Shown here: positions 1 through 9,177 of the stretch, in pieces
Layout of the letters: each line of letters starts with the position of its first letter
Numbering within the stretch: position 1 is the stretch's first letter
DNA from: 2-12-FULL-42-15 sp964196565
Lineage (GTDB): Bacteria; Pseudomonadota; Gammaproteobacteria; Coxiellales; Coxiellaceae
Assembly: GCA_964196565.1 (NCBI GenBank)
Contig: CAXMUH010000160.1
Coordinates: 1 to 64,000 of the forward strand
Direction of reading: 5' to 3'
Length of the DNA stretch: 64,000 nt
Position numbers and translations under genes: made by a program
Notes under the pieces: generated by a model
Database searches by the model: none
Told to the model about the DNA's origin: nothing
What the model saw: only the letters and a program-made list of their open reading frames with translations

Positions 1-948
1 TACAAGGCTAACAATGGCCCCACCGAAGAGGGCAACTACGGGCTTGGCATGCGCCATATTTTTGCCCAGAGCCAAACATTAATTGGGTTGTATGGATTTT
101 ATGATCGTCGTACCAGTACCTTTAGCAATATTTTCCAACAGATCACCGTAGGCGGTGAGTTTAAGAGCGAGCGTTGGTCACTTGCTGCCAATGCGTATAT
201 TCCAGTGGGCAGAACTCAGTATTTTGTTAATGCGCTGGATGTGGCGCGATTAGTTCCAGCAGGCGGTGTCTTTCAAAATATTGGCTTTCGCCGTGGTGCT
301 GAAAAAGCCATGACCGGGGGTGATATTTTAGGCGGATGGCTAATTCCGCATACGGATGGGTTAGGTCTTTATTTAGGTGGTTTTTATTACAGTGCAACCA
401 ATGTAACCACGGCTGCGGGTCCAATCGTCCACGCTGAATGGACTTATCAACGCTCTGATGGCAAGCGCATCTTACGCGTACTGAGTAAGCTGCATTTAGT
501 GGCCGATTATCAACACGATGATTTGCGAGGCAGCACCTTTTTTGCAGGGGCGCGCTTTGATTTTATGCTGGGTCATCAGCAACAGCTGCAGGGCATTCAA
601 CGTAGAATGCAAGACTTTATCCGCCGTGATTTGAATATTGAGTCAGGACCTAATACAGCAGGTGCGCTGCAATTGTTGAAGAACGCCAATGGCTCTAATG
701 TCACTGTGCAACAATTCTCGGGTGCGTTTACCGCTTCAGGGGCAAATATTATCGGGGTGAATGGGGCTGTCAACAATGCTGCTACTACTGTTACCTTGAT
801 AAGCAACCAACAGTTAAATGGCGGTAGGTTTTCCTTCATTGGGGATGGTCATCCATTTAGCGTCGCAGTGGGTAACAATGGTTCGATTGCCAGTACCGCT
901 GCTGCGGGGCAATTGAGTTTAATGGTGCTAATGCAGTCGGGACGTTAA
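1..948 (+). CDS. Inverse autotransporter-like adhesin, N-terminal part (5' partial)
   Basis: The frame is open at the window edge, so the start lies upstream. The first ~190 residues alternate aromatic and polar residues like outer-membrane beta strands (GLGMRHIF, LIGLYGFYDRR, VGGEFKSERWSLAANAY) and resemble the inverse autotransporter (intimin/invasin) barrel, which anchors a surface passenger. A linker (QQLQGIQRRMQDFIRRD) follows, then a Gly/Asn/Ala-rich stretch typical of a right-handed beta-helix. The frame ends in an out-of-character tail because one base appears to be missing near 906-909; the passenger continues in the next frame. The family call rests on pattern memory, not on a search. 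Confidence 0.7.
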   Translation, partial: YKANNGPTEEGNYGLGMRHIFAQSQTLIGLYGFYDRRTSTFSNIFQQITVGGEFKSERWSLAANAYIPVGRTQYFVNALDVARLVPAGGVFQNIGFRRGAEKAMTGGDILGGWLIPHTDGLGLYLGGFYYSATNVTTAAGPIVHAEWTYQRSDGKRILRVLSKLHLVADYQHDDLRGSTFFAGARFDFMLGHQQQLQGIQRRMQDFIRRDLNIESGPNTAGALQLLKNANGSNVTVQQFSGAFTASGANIIGVNGAVNNAATTVTLISNQQLNGGRFSFIGDGHPFSVAVGNNGSIASTAAAGQLSLMVLMQSGR

Positions 949-1772
949 TAATCAATAACGTCAATGCGACTTGTACTGGCGCTGGGGATTGTATAGATCT
1001 CCAAATACCGGGAACTAATAATGTCACTGTTCAAAACAGTCAGATAACAAGTGGTGGTACTGGTCAGGGCGTTGTTTTGTTTACAAATGCCGCTCTTGCT
1101 GACTACACTGTGACCTTTATAGGCAATACTATTAACCATAGCACTGGTGGGGCTACTTCGGTGGCCATAGGTTCCTCAGGTGCCACCTCTGCGATGACCA
1201 TTACTGAGATCACCAACAACACGATCAACAATAGTTTCGGTGGCGGCTCGACTGCTCTCTTTCTAGGAGCTAATGGCGGTTCGCTAAATATCGGGCCTAT
1301 CACCGGTAATTCAATTACCAACACTGATGCGGCTTCTGGGGCGACGGTTGTAGCTGTAGCTGCTGTTGCTATCGGTGTAATTAATTTAAATGGTGCAGTC
1401 TCAGGTAATACCTTTGTTAATGCTGGAATAGGAGCAGCTGTTGATCTGGTAACCCTCGGAGTGGCAGGTGGTTCGGTTAATCTTTCTGGCGGATTCACCA
1501 ATAATTCAATAGCCAGTAACAATGTGGGCGCTGGGGCTTTTGGTCTTAGACTAGCGCCCAGCTTTACTGGTACCTCAGTTACAGTAACGGGTGTTACAGG
1601 CAACACATTTACCAGTACTGGTGCAGCTGTTTCAATAAATTTAAATGCTATTGTTGGCAGTATAGCCATCATTAATGTAAATAATGGAGCCACGTCGTTG
1701 ATAGCTTCAAATACGTTAGCCAATGGTACATCAGCGATTGGTGTTGGTGTTGAAGTCTTCAATCCAAGCTAA
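909..1772 (+). pseudogene. Adhesin passenger, C-terminal part after a frameshift
   Basis: This frame continues the upstream adhesin without loss of character: Asn/Gly/Thr-rich turns of about 20-25 residues (for example FIGNTINHSTGG, EITNNTINNS, GPITGNSITNTD) read like rungs of a beta-helix. The frame has no start with a ribosome site, and its upstream limit is a TAG at 858-860, so it is not an independent gene. Adding one G to the GGGG run at 906-909 joins both parts as ...AAGAIEFNGANAV. It may be a real inactivation, a phase-variable site, or an assembly error in a homopolymer. The protein ends without a further barrel, fitting an inverse autotransporter whose passenger is C-terminal. Confidence 0.65.
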
Positions 1773-1803
1773 TAGCAAGCAATTCACTGATCTTAACCAA
1801 AAA

Positions 1804-1831
1804 ATCCCGGCTTATGCCGGGATTTTTTTTT
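1804..1831. terminator. Bidirectional rho-independent terminator
   Basis: A perfect 8-bp stem (ATCCCGGC / GCCGGGAT) with a TTAT loop is followed by nine T on the plus strand and preceded by A's, which give a U-tract on the minus strand. It lies between the convergent adhesin and TPR genes and can serve both. Confidence 0.85.
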
Positions 1832-1946
1832 GTCATTTTTTTAGCGCTTACGCTTTCTTTTTTTTTGCAGTTGAGTTGCGTTTGTCTTTGTTGGCAGGTT
1901 TAGCCGCATTAGTTCGTCCTTCTAGGGCCGGGACCTCCGCGCCTAG

Positions 1947-3245
1947 TTACTGCAATTGATCAAGCCAGCGTTGTTCAATTTTCTCCGGTTTGCGTTTATT
2001 TAAATACAGGGTGATGGCTGCAAGGGCTTTGTCTTTGTCACCATAAGCAATCAATGATTGTATATAAGACCACATCAATGGAATGCGCTGTTCGTCGGAA
2101 CCGCCAAATTTATTACTTTGCCACAAGGGCTCAAGTAGTTGCGCTGCAGTTTCAAAATCTTGACTAGCAAAAGCGTAGACGCCATTGATCAGTGGAACGC
2201 CGAGATTATGCCAAACGATGCGTTTAAGTTGTTTTTGTTGATCTGCAAATTCATCGATTTTTTTTATGGCGTCAATTGCCAACGCTTTTTCACCACCTCG
2301 AGCTAAGGCGTAAATATACATTGCATTTAAAAACGGGAAAACAGTTTCAAAGGCTTTTTCTTTAATATGCGGCAGTATTTTTTGCCAGTATTGATCGACA
2401 TTAATACCCAAAATATCAGCACACCATAAAAAAAGAATGGCATCGGTATGCTGTAATACTGAGTCCGTGTTTGACCCCCAAATTACAGAGTCAAATAATT
2501 TTAATGCATCATCGGTACGGCCTTTGTAAAAATAAAATAGTGACTGGTGAAAAGCGATATGGGATTGACTGTAATTGTTAGATCGATCTCTAACGTCAGC
2601 ACAATCCTCCAACAATTTAATGGCCTTGGCAGTGTGCCCTTGATTGAAGTATGTATGAGCTAAACAATGAAAAGCCCAGGGTGTATTGCGATCACGCTTA
2701 ATTGCTTCAAGCGCCGCTTTTTCAGACTCATCAAATTGATTATTGAGTTCGCAAGCAAACGCATACATGGCGTAAACATGAGACAATGCACTTAATTTTG
2801 CGGTTTTTTGCATAAAGGCAAGCTGCCTTTCTGACTCACCGGTTTCAAAACAGTGAAACTCCATTAATTTAATTGATGCGATATCAGTAGGCCACTGCTC
2901 TGCTATTTTTTCATAAATTTCTATCGCGTGCATAAAATTTAATGCAAGCCCAGATTGGATTGCATCGATAAAAAGCTTTTCATGTTCGGTCAGTGAATCA
3001 CGCAATTTTAATGCAATATCGAGATAAGGTTCAGCATTCTTAAGGTCTTGCTCGCTTTGATTAAACAGAAATAGTGAGGCGGCGTATGCTTGGATCATGG
3101 CGCAGTCTTTATATTGTTCTGCGGCCTTTAAAATATTATCAGCGCTTTTGCCAGAGCTGACCAACTCCAATTGAAAAGCATTAATGGCTTTAATGGCGTC
3201 TTTATTGTCGGTGCTGATATCAAGTCCATTTTGATCAGTTAACAT
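1947..3245 (-). CDS. Tetratricopeptide repeat protein (TTC38-like)
   Basis: About 432 residues of helical repeats, for example the stretch containing AFHCLAHTYFNQGHTAKAIKLLE and the later FYKGRTDDALKLF. The pattern and length resemble the TPR-38/StaR-like family, whose function is poorly defined; no signal peptide or membrane segment is seen, so it is probably cytosolic. I start at the ATG of MLTDQNGLDIST because the longer frame (to 3359) begins inside a dispersed palindromic repeat and adds an unrelated-looking 38-residue leader. A 32-codon Lys-rich frame continues in phase after the TAA stop (to 1848); see findings. Partner and substrate are unknown. Confidence 0.7.
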   Translation of the reverse strand: MLTDQNGLDISTDNKDAIKAINAFQLELVSSGKSADNILKAAEQYKDCAMIQAYAASLFLFNQSEQDLKNAEPYLDIALKLRDSLTEHEKLFIDAIQSGLALNFMHAIEIYEKIAEQWPTDIASIKLMEFHCFETGESERQLAFMQKTAKLSALSHVYAMYAFACELNNQFDESEKAALEAIKRDRNTPWAFHCLAHTYFNQGHTAKAIKLLEDCADVRDRSNNYSQSHIAFHQSLFYFYKGRTDDALKLFDSVIWGSNTDSVLQHTDAILFLWCADILGINVDQYWQKILPHIKEKAFETVFPFLNAMYIYALARGGEKALAIDAIKKIDEFADQQKQLKRIVWHNLGVPLINGVYAFASQDFETAAQLLEPLWQSNKFGGSDEQRIPLMWSYIQSLIAYGDKDKALAAITLYLNKRKPEKIEQRWLDQLQ

Positions 3246-3354
3246 GCGTATCCCATTGGGTTGTGCGCTCACGATGGGAAATATAGCACATCGTTTAACC
3301 TGTTGATTTGAAAGGGGAATATAAATTTTGGCGTTAATTTTATCCTCTGGCACT

Positions 3355-3377
3355 GTCATCCCAGCGAAAGCTGGGAC
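3355..3377. repeat. Dispersed palindrome GTCATCCCAGC...GCTGGGA
   Basis: A short inverted repeat of the type seen again at 57944-57967. It overlaps the 5' end of the longest possible reading of the TPR gene, which argues against that start. Confidence 0.75.
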
Positions 3378-3386
3378 CTCATGACG

Positions 3387-3507
3387 TTGGCACTTGATTC
3401 AAAAGATTCCGGCATACGCCGGAATGACGGCAGTCTTGGCACTTGATTCAAAAGATTCCGGCATACGCCGGAATGACGGCAGTCTTGGCACTTGACTCAA
3501 AAGACTC
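3387..3507. repeat. 49-bp tandem repeat, 2.5 copies, each with a palindrome
   Basis: Copies at 3387-3435 and 3436-3484 are identical; a third partial, diverged copy starts at 3485. Each unit contains the palindrome ATTCCGGCATACGCCGGAAT followed by GACGGCAGTC. It fills the gap between prmA and the TPR gene, about 300 bp in which no gene is seen. Confidence 0.9.
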
Positions 3508-3547
3508 CTACCGATGCCTCAAATGCAATCAAAGCGAGAAGAAACAC

Positions 3548-4447
3548 CTAATTTTCAAACGCTTTTGAGTGTAAAACCAAACAGGTCCATTCACCTTTGC
3601 TTTTCAAGGACTGTAGATTAAATTGTGGAGCGTAAGCCTTGGCAACATTGCCGGCCTCGGCTTCTAAGATTCCAGATAAAATTAGCGTAGCGTTATCAGT
3701 ACATAAGCTTTTAATTGTTGGAGCAAGTTCTATCAAAGGACTGGAAAGAATATTAGCAATAACTAAAGGCGCTTTAATCGCAGGCATGGTTTCATTATTA
3801 TGAATCGATAGCTTTTGTTTAATGCTTGGATTTAAATTGGCATTATTTTCGGTGGATATTAGCGCTTGCGGATCATGATCAACCGCATAAACGGCTTTTG
3901 CGCCGAGTGCTAACGCACTTAGCGCTAAAATACCCGAGCCACAACCATAATCAATGACGGTTAAATCCAACGGCGGATTTTCAGCCAACCATTCTAAGCA
4001 CAATGCCGTTGTTTCATGAGTTCCAGTACCAAAAGCGAGCCCCGGTTCAATTTTAATAATATGGCCTTGAAAATCTTTTGCATCACACCAGCTGGGAATA
4101 ACCCAGAGATCATCCGCAAAACATTGTGGTGGAAAATTTTCTTGAGTTTGGCGGACCCAATCTTGATCTTCAAGCAAATAGTTACTAAATTCGAGATCAT
4201 CCGTTCCGGTTAGGTTTTTAATCGCTTTAATAACGGGCTCGATGTCACATTCAGCTGGAAATAATGCCATTATTTTTGTTATGCGCCAAAGTGGGGTTTG
4301 TTCTGGCATTAATTGAAAAAGTGGTTGATCACCGGCATCAATTAAACTAACGGCCAATGCGCCGAGTTCAGTTAACTGATCTGAAATAATCTCAGCATAT
4401 TGTTCTGGTGTGGTAATGATAAGTTGTTGCCAGGTATTTGTTTTCAA
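3548..4447 (-). CDS. prmA: Ribosomal protein L11 methyltransferase
   Basis: SAM-dependent enzyme that trimethylates ribosomal protein L11. The 299 residues have the usual length. The N-terminal substrate domain (to about residue 100) is followed by GTGTHETT (140-147) and the SAM-binding loop DYGCGSG (166-172), then NANLNPS and VIANILSSPLI, which are family signatures. The start is a TTG only 11 bases after the accC stop, with no strong ribosome site, so translation is probably coupled. Third gene of an accB-accC-prmA operon, an arrangement common in gammaproteobacteria. Confidence 0.95.
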   Translation of the reverse strand: MKTNTWQQLIITTPEQYAEIISDQLTELGALAVSLIDAGDQPLFQLMPEQTPLWRITKIMALFPAECDIEPVIKAIKNLTGTDDLEFSNYLLEDQDWVRQTQENFPPQCFADDLWVIPSWCDAKDFQGHIIKIEPGLAFGTGTHETTALCLEWLAENPPLDLTVIDYGCGSGILALSALALGAKAVYAVDHDPQALISTENNANLNPSIKQKLSIHNNETMPAIKAPLVIANILSSPLIELAPTIKSLCTDNATLILSGILEAEAGNVAKAYAPQFNLQSLKSKGEWTCLVLHSKAFEN

Positions 4448-4458
4448 TCTGTGGCCGC

Positions 4459-5805
4459 TTAGTGCTTTAATCCGAGTTTCTTTTCAAGATAATGAATATT
4501 TTGTGCGCCTTTTTGAAAATTTTCATCGTTCATTAGTTCTTGGTGTAGCGCAATATTGGTTTTAATCCCATCGATCACCAGCTCGTCTAAGGCATTTAAC
4601 ATCCGCGCAATGGCAATCTCGCGAGTATCACCATAGGTGATCAGTTTGCCAATCAGTGAGTCATAATAAGGGGGTACGCGATAACCACTGTATAGGTGAG
4701 AATCCATGCGCACACCAAAACCACCCGGAGCATGATATAAATTGACGGTGCCGGGCGATGGCATAAAATTTTTAGGATCTTCTGCATTAATACGACACTC
4801 AATGGCGTGGCCTTTGATATGAATGTCGCTTTGTTTAAGCCGTAATGGGATACCCGCACTAATGAGAATTTGTTCTTTGATAATATCAACACCGGTAATC
4901 ATCTCTGAAATGGGGTGCTCCACCTGAATACGCGTGTTCATTTCAATAAAATAAAACTCACCATTTTCATATAAAAATTCAAACGTACCTGCACCAGAAT
5001 AATTAATATCAAGGCACGCCTTAATGCATAAATCACCCATTTTTTTACGTTGTTCTTCGGTAATGCCAGGGGCAGGCGCCTCTTCTAAAACTTTTTGGTG
5101 GCGGCGCTGCATCGAGCAGTCACGTTCACCTAAATGAATAGCATGGCCTTGACCATCGGCTAATATTTGCATTTCAATATGACGAGGAGTCTTTAAAAAC
5201 TTTTCCATATACACTTCATCTGTACCAAAAGCGGCGGCCGCTTCGGTTCGTGTCATGGCGATAAAATTTAATAAATCTGATTCTTGCTCGACCACGCGCA
5301 TACCGCGACCGCCACCACCGCCTGAGGCTTTAATTAATACCGGGTAGCCAATGCCGCGCGCGAGAGATAAATTGCGCTCATTGTTATTATCAAGGGCGCC
5401 ATTAGAACCGGGAATGCAAGGAATACCTGCAGCGCTCATGGCTTTAATTGCAGAAACTTTATTTCCCATAATGCGAATTGTTTCAGCGCTAGGCCCAATA
5501 AATTTAAAACCACTTTTTTCGACTTGCTCAGCAAAATCTGCGTTTTCAGCTAGAAAACCATAGCCTGGATGAATTGCATCAGCGTGGGCAATTTCGGCCG
5601 CACTAATTACAGCTGGAATGCTAAGATAACTGTGGGTGCTGTTGGCTGGGCCAATACATACCGCTTCATCGGCGAATTTAACATGCATTAAATCTTCATC
5701 CGCTGTGGAATATGCGGCGACGGTTTTAATACCAAGTTCTTTGCAGGCTCGATGCACGCGTAATGCAATTTCACCGCGGTTGGCAATAAGGACTTTTTTA
5801 AACAT
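4459..5805 (-). CDS. accC: Acetyl-CoA carboxylase, biotin carboxylase subunit
   Basis: Carboxylates the biotin on AccB using ATP and bicarbonate, the first half-reaction of malonyl-CoA synthesis. Read from [16 protein letters not shown] the protein has 448 residues, standard for AccC; a frame extending upstream would overlap the accB 3' end and is not used. The ATP-grasp glycine loop (SGGGGGRGM) and the catalytic [11 protein letters not shown] region are intact. The start lies 7 bases after the accB stop, so the two subunits are co-translated, as expected for one complex in the cytosol. Confidence 0.97.
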   Translation of the reverse strand: MFKKVLIANRGEIALRVHRACKELGIKTVAAYSTADEDLMHVKFADEAVCIGPANSTHSYLSIPAVISAAEIAHADAIHPGYGFLAENADFAEQVEKSGFKFIGPSAETIRIMGNKVSAIKAMSAAGIPCIPGSNGALDNNNERNLSLARGIGYPVLIKASGGGGGRGMRVVEQESDLLNFIAMTRTEAAAAFGTDEVYMEKFLKTPRHIEMQILADGQGHAIHLGERDCSMQRRHQKVLEEAPAPGITEEQRKKMGDLCIKACLDINYSGAGTFEFLYENGEFYFIEMNTRIQVEHPISEMITGVDIIKEQILISAGIPLRLKQSDIHIKGHAIECRINAEDPKNFMPSPGTVNLYHAPGGFGVRMDSHLYSGYRVPPYYDSLIGKLITYGDTREIAIARMLNALDELVIDGIKTNIALHQELMNDENFQKGAQNIHYLEKKLGLKH

Positions 5806-5812
5806 AAGGTGT

Positions 5813-6265
5813 CTACTCGTCGGCTTCGATGATAAAAAGAGGTTGGTCGTATTCAACCGGCTGTTCATTGTCAATTAGGCGTGCGCTGACAACGCCAGAA
5901 ATATCCGTTTCGATTTTATTAAACATTTTCATCGCTTCAATTAGGCATATTGTATCGCCGGCATTTACATGCTGTCCTACGCTAATAAATGGTTTGGCGC
6001 CAGGCGTGGGTGCTAGGTAGACGGTCCCAACCATCGGAGACTTAACATCATGACCATCACTGGTTGCCACAGGTTTGCTGGTAGTTGAGGCCTCAATTGG
6101 TTGGCTCGGAGTTGGGGCGACTGTCATGTTGGGTGCAACCTGTGTAACTTGATTTGTTACACTGCGGCTGATACGCACTGAATCATCACCTGACTTGACT
6201 TCAATTTCGCCAATGCCAGTTTCATTGATCAATTCAATGAGTTTTCTAATTTTCCTGATATCCAT
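5813..6265 (-). CDS. accB: Acetyl-CoA carboxylase, biotin carboxyl carrier protein
   Basis: Carrier of the covalently bound biotin that moves CO2 between AccC and the carboxyltransferase. 150 residues: N-terminal [13 protein letters not shown] helix, a Pro/Ala/Thr-rich linker (about 40-70), and the biotinyl domain with the EAMKM motif at 110-114 (Lys113 is the biotin site). An AGAGG about 10 bases upstream supports this ATG over the TTG one codon earlier. First gene of the operon. The usual neighbour aroQ is absent; the 250 bp upstream hold no gene, only A/T runs and a CACGATCGTG palindrome. Confidence 0.96.
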   Translation of the reverse strand: MDIRKIRKLIELINETGIGEIEVKSGDDSVRISRSVTNQVTQVAPNMTVAPTPSQPIEASTTSKPVATSDGHDVKSPMVGTVYLAPTPGAKPFISVGQHVNAGDTICLIEAMKMFNKIETDISGVVSARLIDNEQPVEYDQPLFIIEADE

Positions 6266-6516
6266 CAATCAGTTACCTCTTGTTGGTGATAAGGTGAACT
6301 CGAAAAAGGTCTCGCTTTTTAAACTATAGCGCCATTGTGCACGATCTGCAGCATTTTGTCCAGATCGAAGAAGATGTCTACACGATCGTGCATAATCCCT
6401 TCACGATTAGTTGTTATGGAGCGGATAAGTGTAAGTGTTCAAAAAAAAAGACTTAGGTAAGGAATGCAGATTGTAGCGGCTGAAAGTGGTGATGTCTAGC
6501 GCAAATATCGGCCAGT

Positions 6517-8343
6517 CTAATTTTGCTTGTTTTGTATTTTTTGTAGATGCGGTATTAACTTTTTACTGCTGATTTCACCGACAATCCGCGCAGCCGTATT
6601 CTCGCGGCCGTTGGGGTAAAAAAACAGTATCGTTGGTGGCGCCACTACTTGGTATTTCTTTTCCAGCGCTTTATCTTGTTTATCATTGTTGGTCACGTCA
6701 GCACGTAACAGTAAATAGGGTTGCAGTAGCTTTTTAACGGTGGTGTCAGTAAAGGTGTAAGCATCCATTTCGTGACAAGCGACGCACCAATCTGCATAGA
6801 AGTCTAGCATAACAGGTTGGTTATGCATTTTCGCCCATTTAAGTTTTTGGTTTAATTCTTTAATGTTTTTTATTTTTGTAAAATTGAGCACAGCGTTGGC
6901 GTTTGTTTGTTGTGTTTGTGAAAATTGAATAGGATTTAAGGGGTTGGTGTGCCCTAATATAGCGCCTACCATTAAAAGGACGCCATAGATAAAAAGAATA
7001 ATACCCAACGCCTTTGTTAATTGTTTACCACTATTTTTTGCCGTGGTAAAAGCGCCAAGTGCAATTGCGCAACCAATGAAAAGTGCAGCCCACAATACCA
7101 TGGTGGAGCTTGCTGGAATAATGCGTTCGATCATCCAGATTGCAACGCCCAACATCATAACGCCTAAAATGGATTTAATCACATTCATCCACTTGCCAGC
7201 TTTAGGTAACAGTTTTGCGCTCGAAGCACCGATAATGAGTAATGGTATGCCCATGCCGATACCCATGCTGAATAAAGCGATGGCGCCAAGTGCGGCATCA
7301 CCTTTGTCACCGATGTAAACGATGGCGCCGGCTAAAGGTGGAGTAACGCACGGCGAAAGAATTAATGTGGACAAACAACCCATAATGGCAGTACCTAAAT
7401 ACGAGCCATGTTTTTGATGATTGCTCATAACGGCAACTTTATGTCGCAATGCCTCAGGCAGTTGCAAATTATAAAGTCCGAACAAAGATAGCGCCATGGC
7501 GACAAAAATTAAAGAGAAAAGAACGATCACCCATGGTGTTTGCAGTGCGGCTTGAATGCTGCTGCCAATTAAGCCGACGATAACACCTAAAATGGCATAG
7601 GTCAGCGCCATAGCGAAGACGTAAATTAAAGATAAGATAAATGAACGCAGGTGAGTTATTTTTTTCTGGCCAATGATAATGCCTGACAATATGGGAATCA
7701 TCGGTAGTACGCATGGGGTTAAAGATAACAGTAAACCCAGAACAAAAAAGGCTGCAATAATGGCGGTTAAACTTTTTGCTTGCAGCAATTTAACAATATG
7801 GCCTTGCTGTGAAACTTGTTGATCGCTATCAATAAGCGCTTTATTTTCTGCGCTCAAATTAAAGCTGGGCGTGGTGATTTCTGTGGGTTGCATGCCAGAA
7901 AGACTGATTAAAGCAATTTTTGTTTGCTCAGGGTAGCAAACGCCAAGTTCAGAACAGCCTTGGTAGGTTATTTTTAATTTAACGCGATCGCTGTGTTTTC
8001 CACTGAAAATCAATGGCAAGGAAATTTTAAATTGGCCGGTAAAGGCCAGCATTTTTTCACCGGTTGGATAAATTTTATAGAATGCGGTTTTGGGAAAATT
8101 CACCTTGGCAATTTTTACTGGAGAGGCGCTGATGATGCTAAAGTTAAATTTATTTTTATATAAATAATATCCGGGAACAATATCCCAGGTGGTTACCAGA
8201 GTTTTACCATTTTTGGCGTAAGCACTTGAAAAATGAAATGCTTGATCGACGGGCAATGGGGAACTGGTTTGTGCAAAAGCCTGGAAGCTAAAGATAAGAA
8301 TTAAGAGCAGTACAATGCGTTGTATAAATTTTATTCGGAACAT
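6517..8343 (-). CDS. dsbD: Thiol:disulfide interchange protein DsbD
   Basis: Carries electrons from cytosolic thioredoxin across the inner membrane to keep periplasmic isomerases and c-type cytochrome maturation reduced. 608 residues: a signal peptide to about residue 24, the periplasmic alpha domain with Cys130 and Cys136, the CcdA-like membrane domain with Cys211 (LTPCVLPM) and Cys332 (LSPCVTPP), and the C-terminal thioredoxin domain with the CVAC pair at 520/523. All six redox cysteines are present, so the relay looks intact. It stands alone; the ribosome site is weak (AGAAG). Confidence 0.95.
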   Translation of the reverse strand: MFRIKFIQRIVLLLILIFSFQAFAQTSSPLPVDQAFHFSSAYAKNGKTLVTTWDIVPGYYLYKNKFNFSIISASPVKIAKVNFPKTAFYKIYPTGEKMLAFTGQFKISLPLIFSGKHSDRVKLKITYQGCSELGVCYPEQTKIALISLSGMQPTEITTPSFNLSAENKALIDSDQQVSQQGHIVKLLQAKSLTAIIAAFFVLGLLLSLTPCVLPMIPILSGIIIGQKKITHLRSFILSLIYVFAMALTYAILGVIVGLIGSSIQAALQTPWVIVLFSLIFVAMALSLFGLYNLQLPEALRHKVAVMSNHQKHGSYLGTAIMGCLSTLILSPCVTPPLAGAIVYIGDKGDAALGAIALFSMGIGMGIPLLIIGASSAKLLPKAGKWMNVIKSILGVMMLGVAIWMIERIIPASSTMVLWAALFIGCAIALGAFTTAKNSGKQLTKALGIILFIYGVLLMVGAILGHTNPLNPIQFSQTQQTNANAVLNFTKIKNIKELNQKLKWAKMHNQPVMLDFYADWCVACHEMDAYTFTDTTVKKLLQPYLLLRADVTNNDKQDKALEKKYQVVAPPTILFFYPNGRENTAARIVGEISSKKLIPHLQKIQNKQN

Positions 8344-8407
8344 TATAGGTTTCTTCTCGTCGTCGTTATACAGAGATCATACTGTTTAAGTATAGGTCAG
8401 GCAAGGC

Positions 8408-8436
8408 TTTACTTCAAAATACGCACTCACTATAAT
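8408..8436 (+). promoter_or_regulatory. Sigma-70 type promoter of the outer-membrane barrel gene
   Basis: -35 TTTACT, a 17-base spacer, and -10 TATAAT. It precedes the next gene's start by about 40 bases. Confidence 0.65.
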
Positions 8437-8474
8437 GGTATACCTACACACTTTATGAACAACCTGGGGGCATC

Positions 8475-9128
8475 ATGAAAGGAATCATACTACTAATCTT
8501 CAGCTTTCTGTTTTTTTGCAGTTATGCAGGCTCTATTGAACGCAAAGATAATTATCATGGGGTTTATATTAGTGGTGGTATCAGCAATGTGATACGCAGT
8601 GATGTGCTTGAGTCTGAAGGTGTGAATGGTGTTGTTTTTTTTAGAGCGCCAGCGGGTGAAAATACGGTTGGGTTAAATGTATCGCTAGGCTATCGAACTG
8701 TGGTTCATCGTTTTTTGTTAGATGGTGATGTCGTGTTTCGTTTTATTCCGGGCACGAGCTCCGGCGTCTTGTTAAGTGGTATACGTGTCCCGCGTGTATC
8801 GACTTATGCTTTTTTAGGTGCTGAATTTCGCCCTGGCGTTTTGATTACTGATCGAATTGCATTGTATGCGATTATTGGCTTGGAAAGTGCAACTTATAAA
8901 GTACGCTATCTTTTCAATTCGACTAACACCACATTTTCAGGTTGGGAAGTAGGTCCAGGATTTGGGCTTGGTTTGAATGTTGCGTTAAATGATAAGCTCA
9001 GTATGCAGTTTGATTATTTGTATACTTACCTAAGCAGACTTAATTATACAGATGCTGGCAATAATTCATTTGTGCATCTCGATCCGAAGATAAATATTAT
9101 TACATTGAGTTTGAGTTATTTGTATTAA
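8475..9128 (+). CDS. Outer-membrane beta-barrel protein (opacity/OmpA-barrel type)
   Basis: 217 residues with a clear signal peptide (MKGIILLIFSFLFFCSYAG). The rest alternates hydrophobic and polar residues in about eight strands (VYISGGISN, VGLNVSLGYRT, RFLLDGDVVFRF, MQFDYLYTYLS) and ends in an aromatic residue (SLSLSYLY), the usual outer-membrane assembly signal. This looks like a small eight-stranded surface barrel; no OmpA peptidoglycan-binding domain follows. The ribosome site is CTGGGGG. It has its own promoter and is not linked to the divergent dsbD. No specific ligand or role can be assigned. Confidence 0.75.
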   Translation: MKGIILLIFSFLFFCSYAGSIERKDNYHGVYISGGISNVIRSDVLESEGVNGVVFFRAPAGENTVGLNVSLGYRTVVHRFLLDGDVVFRFIPGTSSGVLLSGIRVPRVSTYAFLGAEFRPGVLITDRIALYAIIGLESATYKVRYLFNSTNTTFSGWEVGPGFGLGLNVALNDKLSMQFDYLYTYLSRLNYTDAGNNSFVHLDPKINIITLSLSYLY

Positions 9129-9133
9129 ATTTT

Positions 9134-9166
9134 CCCCGGCCAAAATTAAAATTTTGACCGGGCTAC
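9134..9166. repeat. GTAGCCCGG-family palindrome, likely transcription stop
   Basis: CCCGGCC and GGCCGGG-type arms enclose a self-complementary AAAATTAAAATTTT core. It lies between the convergent barrel gene and acnA, where it could end both transcripts. Relatives are at 22437, 26006, 31181 and 51392. Confidence 0.75.
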
Positions 9167-9177
9167 GTTAAAACTAT

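Noticed and set aside
1103..1762. Long minus-strand frame opposite the adhesin passenger (219 codons)
   Set aside because: Val/Pro/Ala-rich by-product of the Asn/Gly/Thr-rich repeats on the plus strand; no ribosome site.
6345..6420. 24-codon minus-strand frame upstream of accB
   Set aside because: No ribosome site and the sequence is explained by a CACGATCGTG palindrome and repeats of TCGTGCA.
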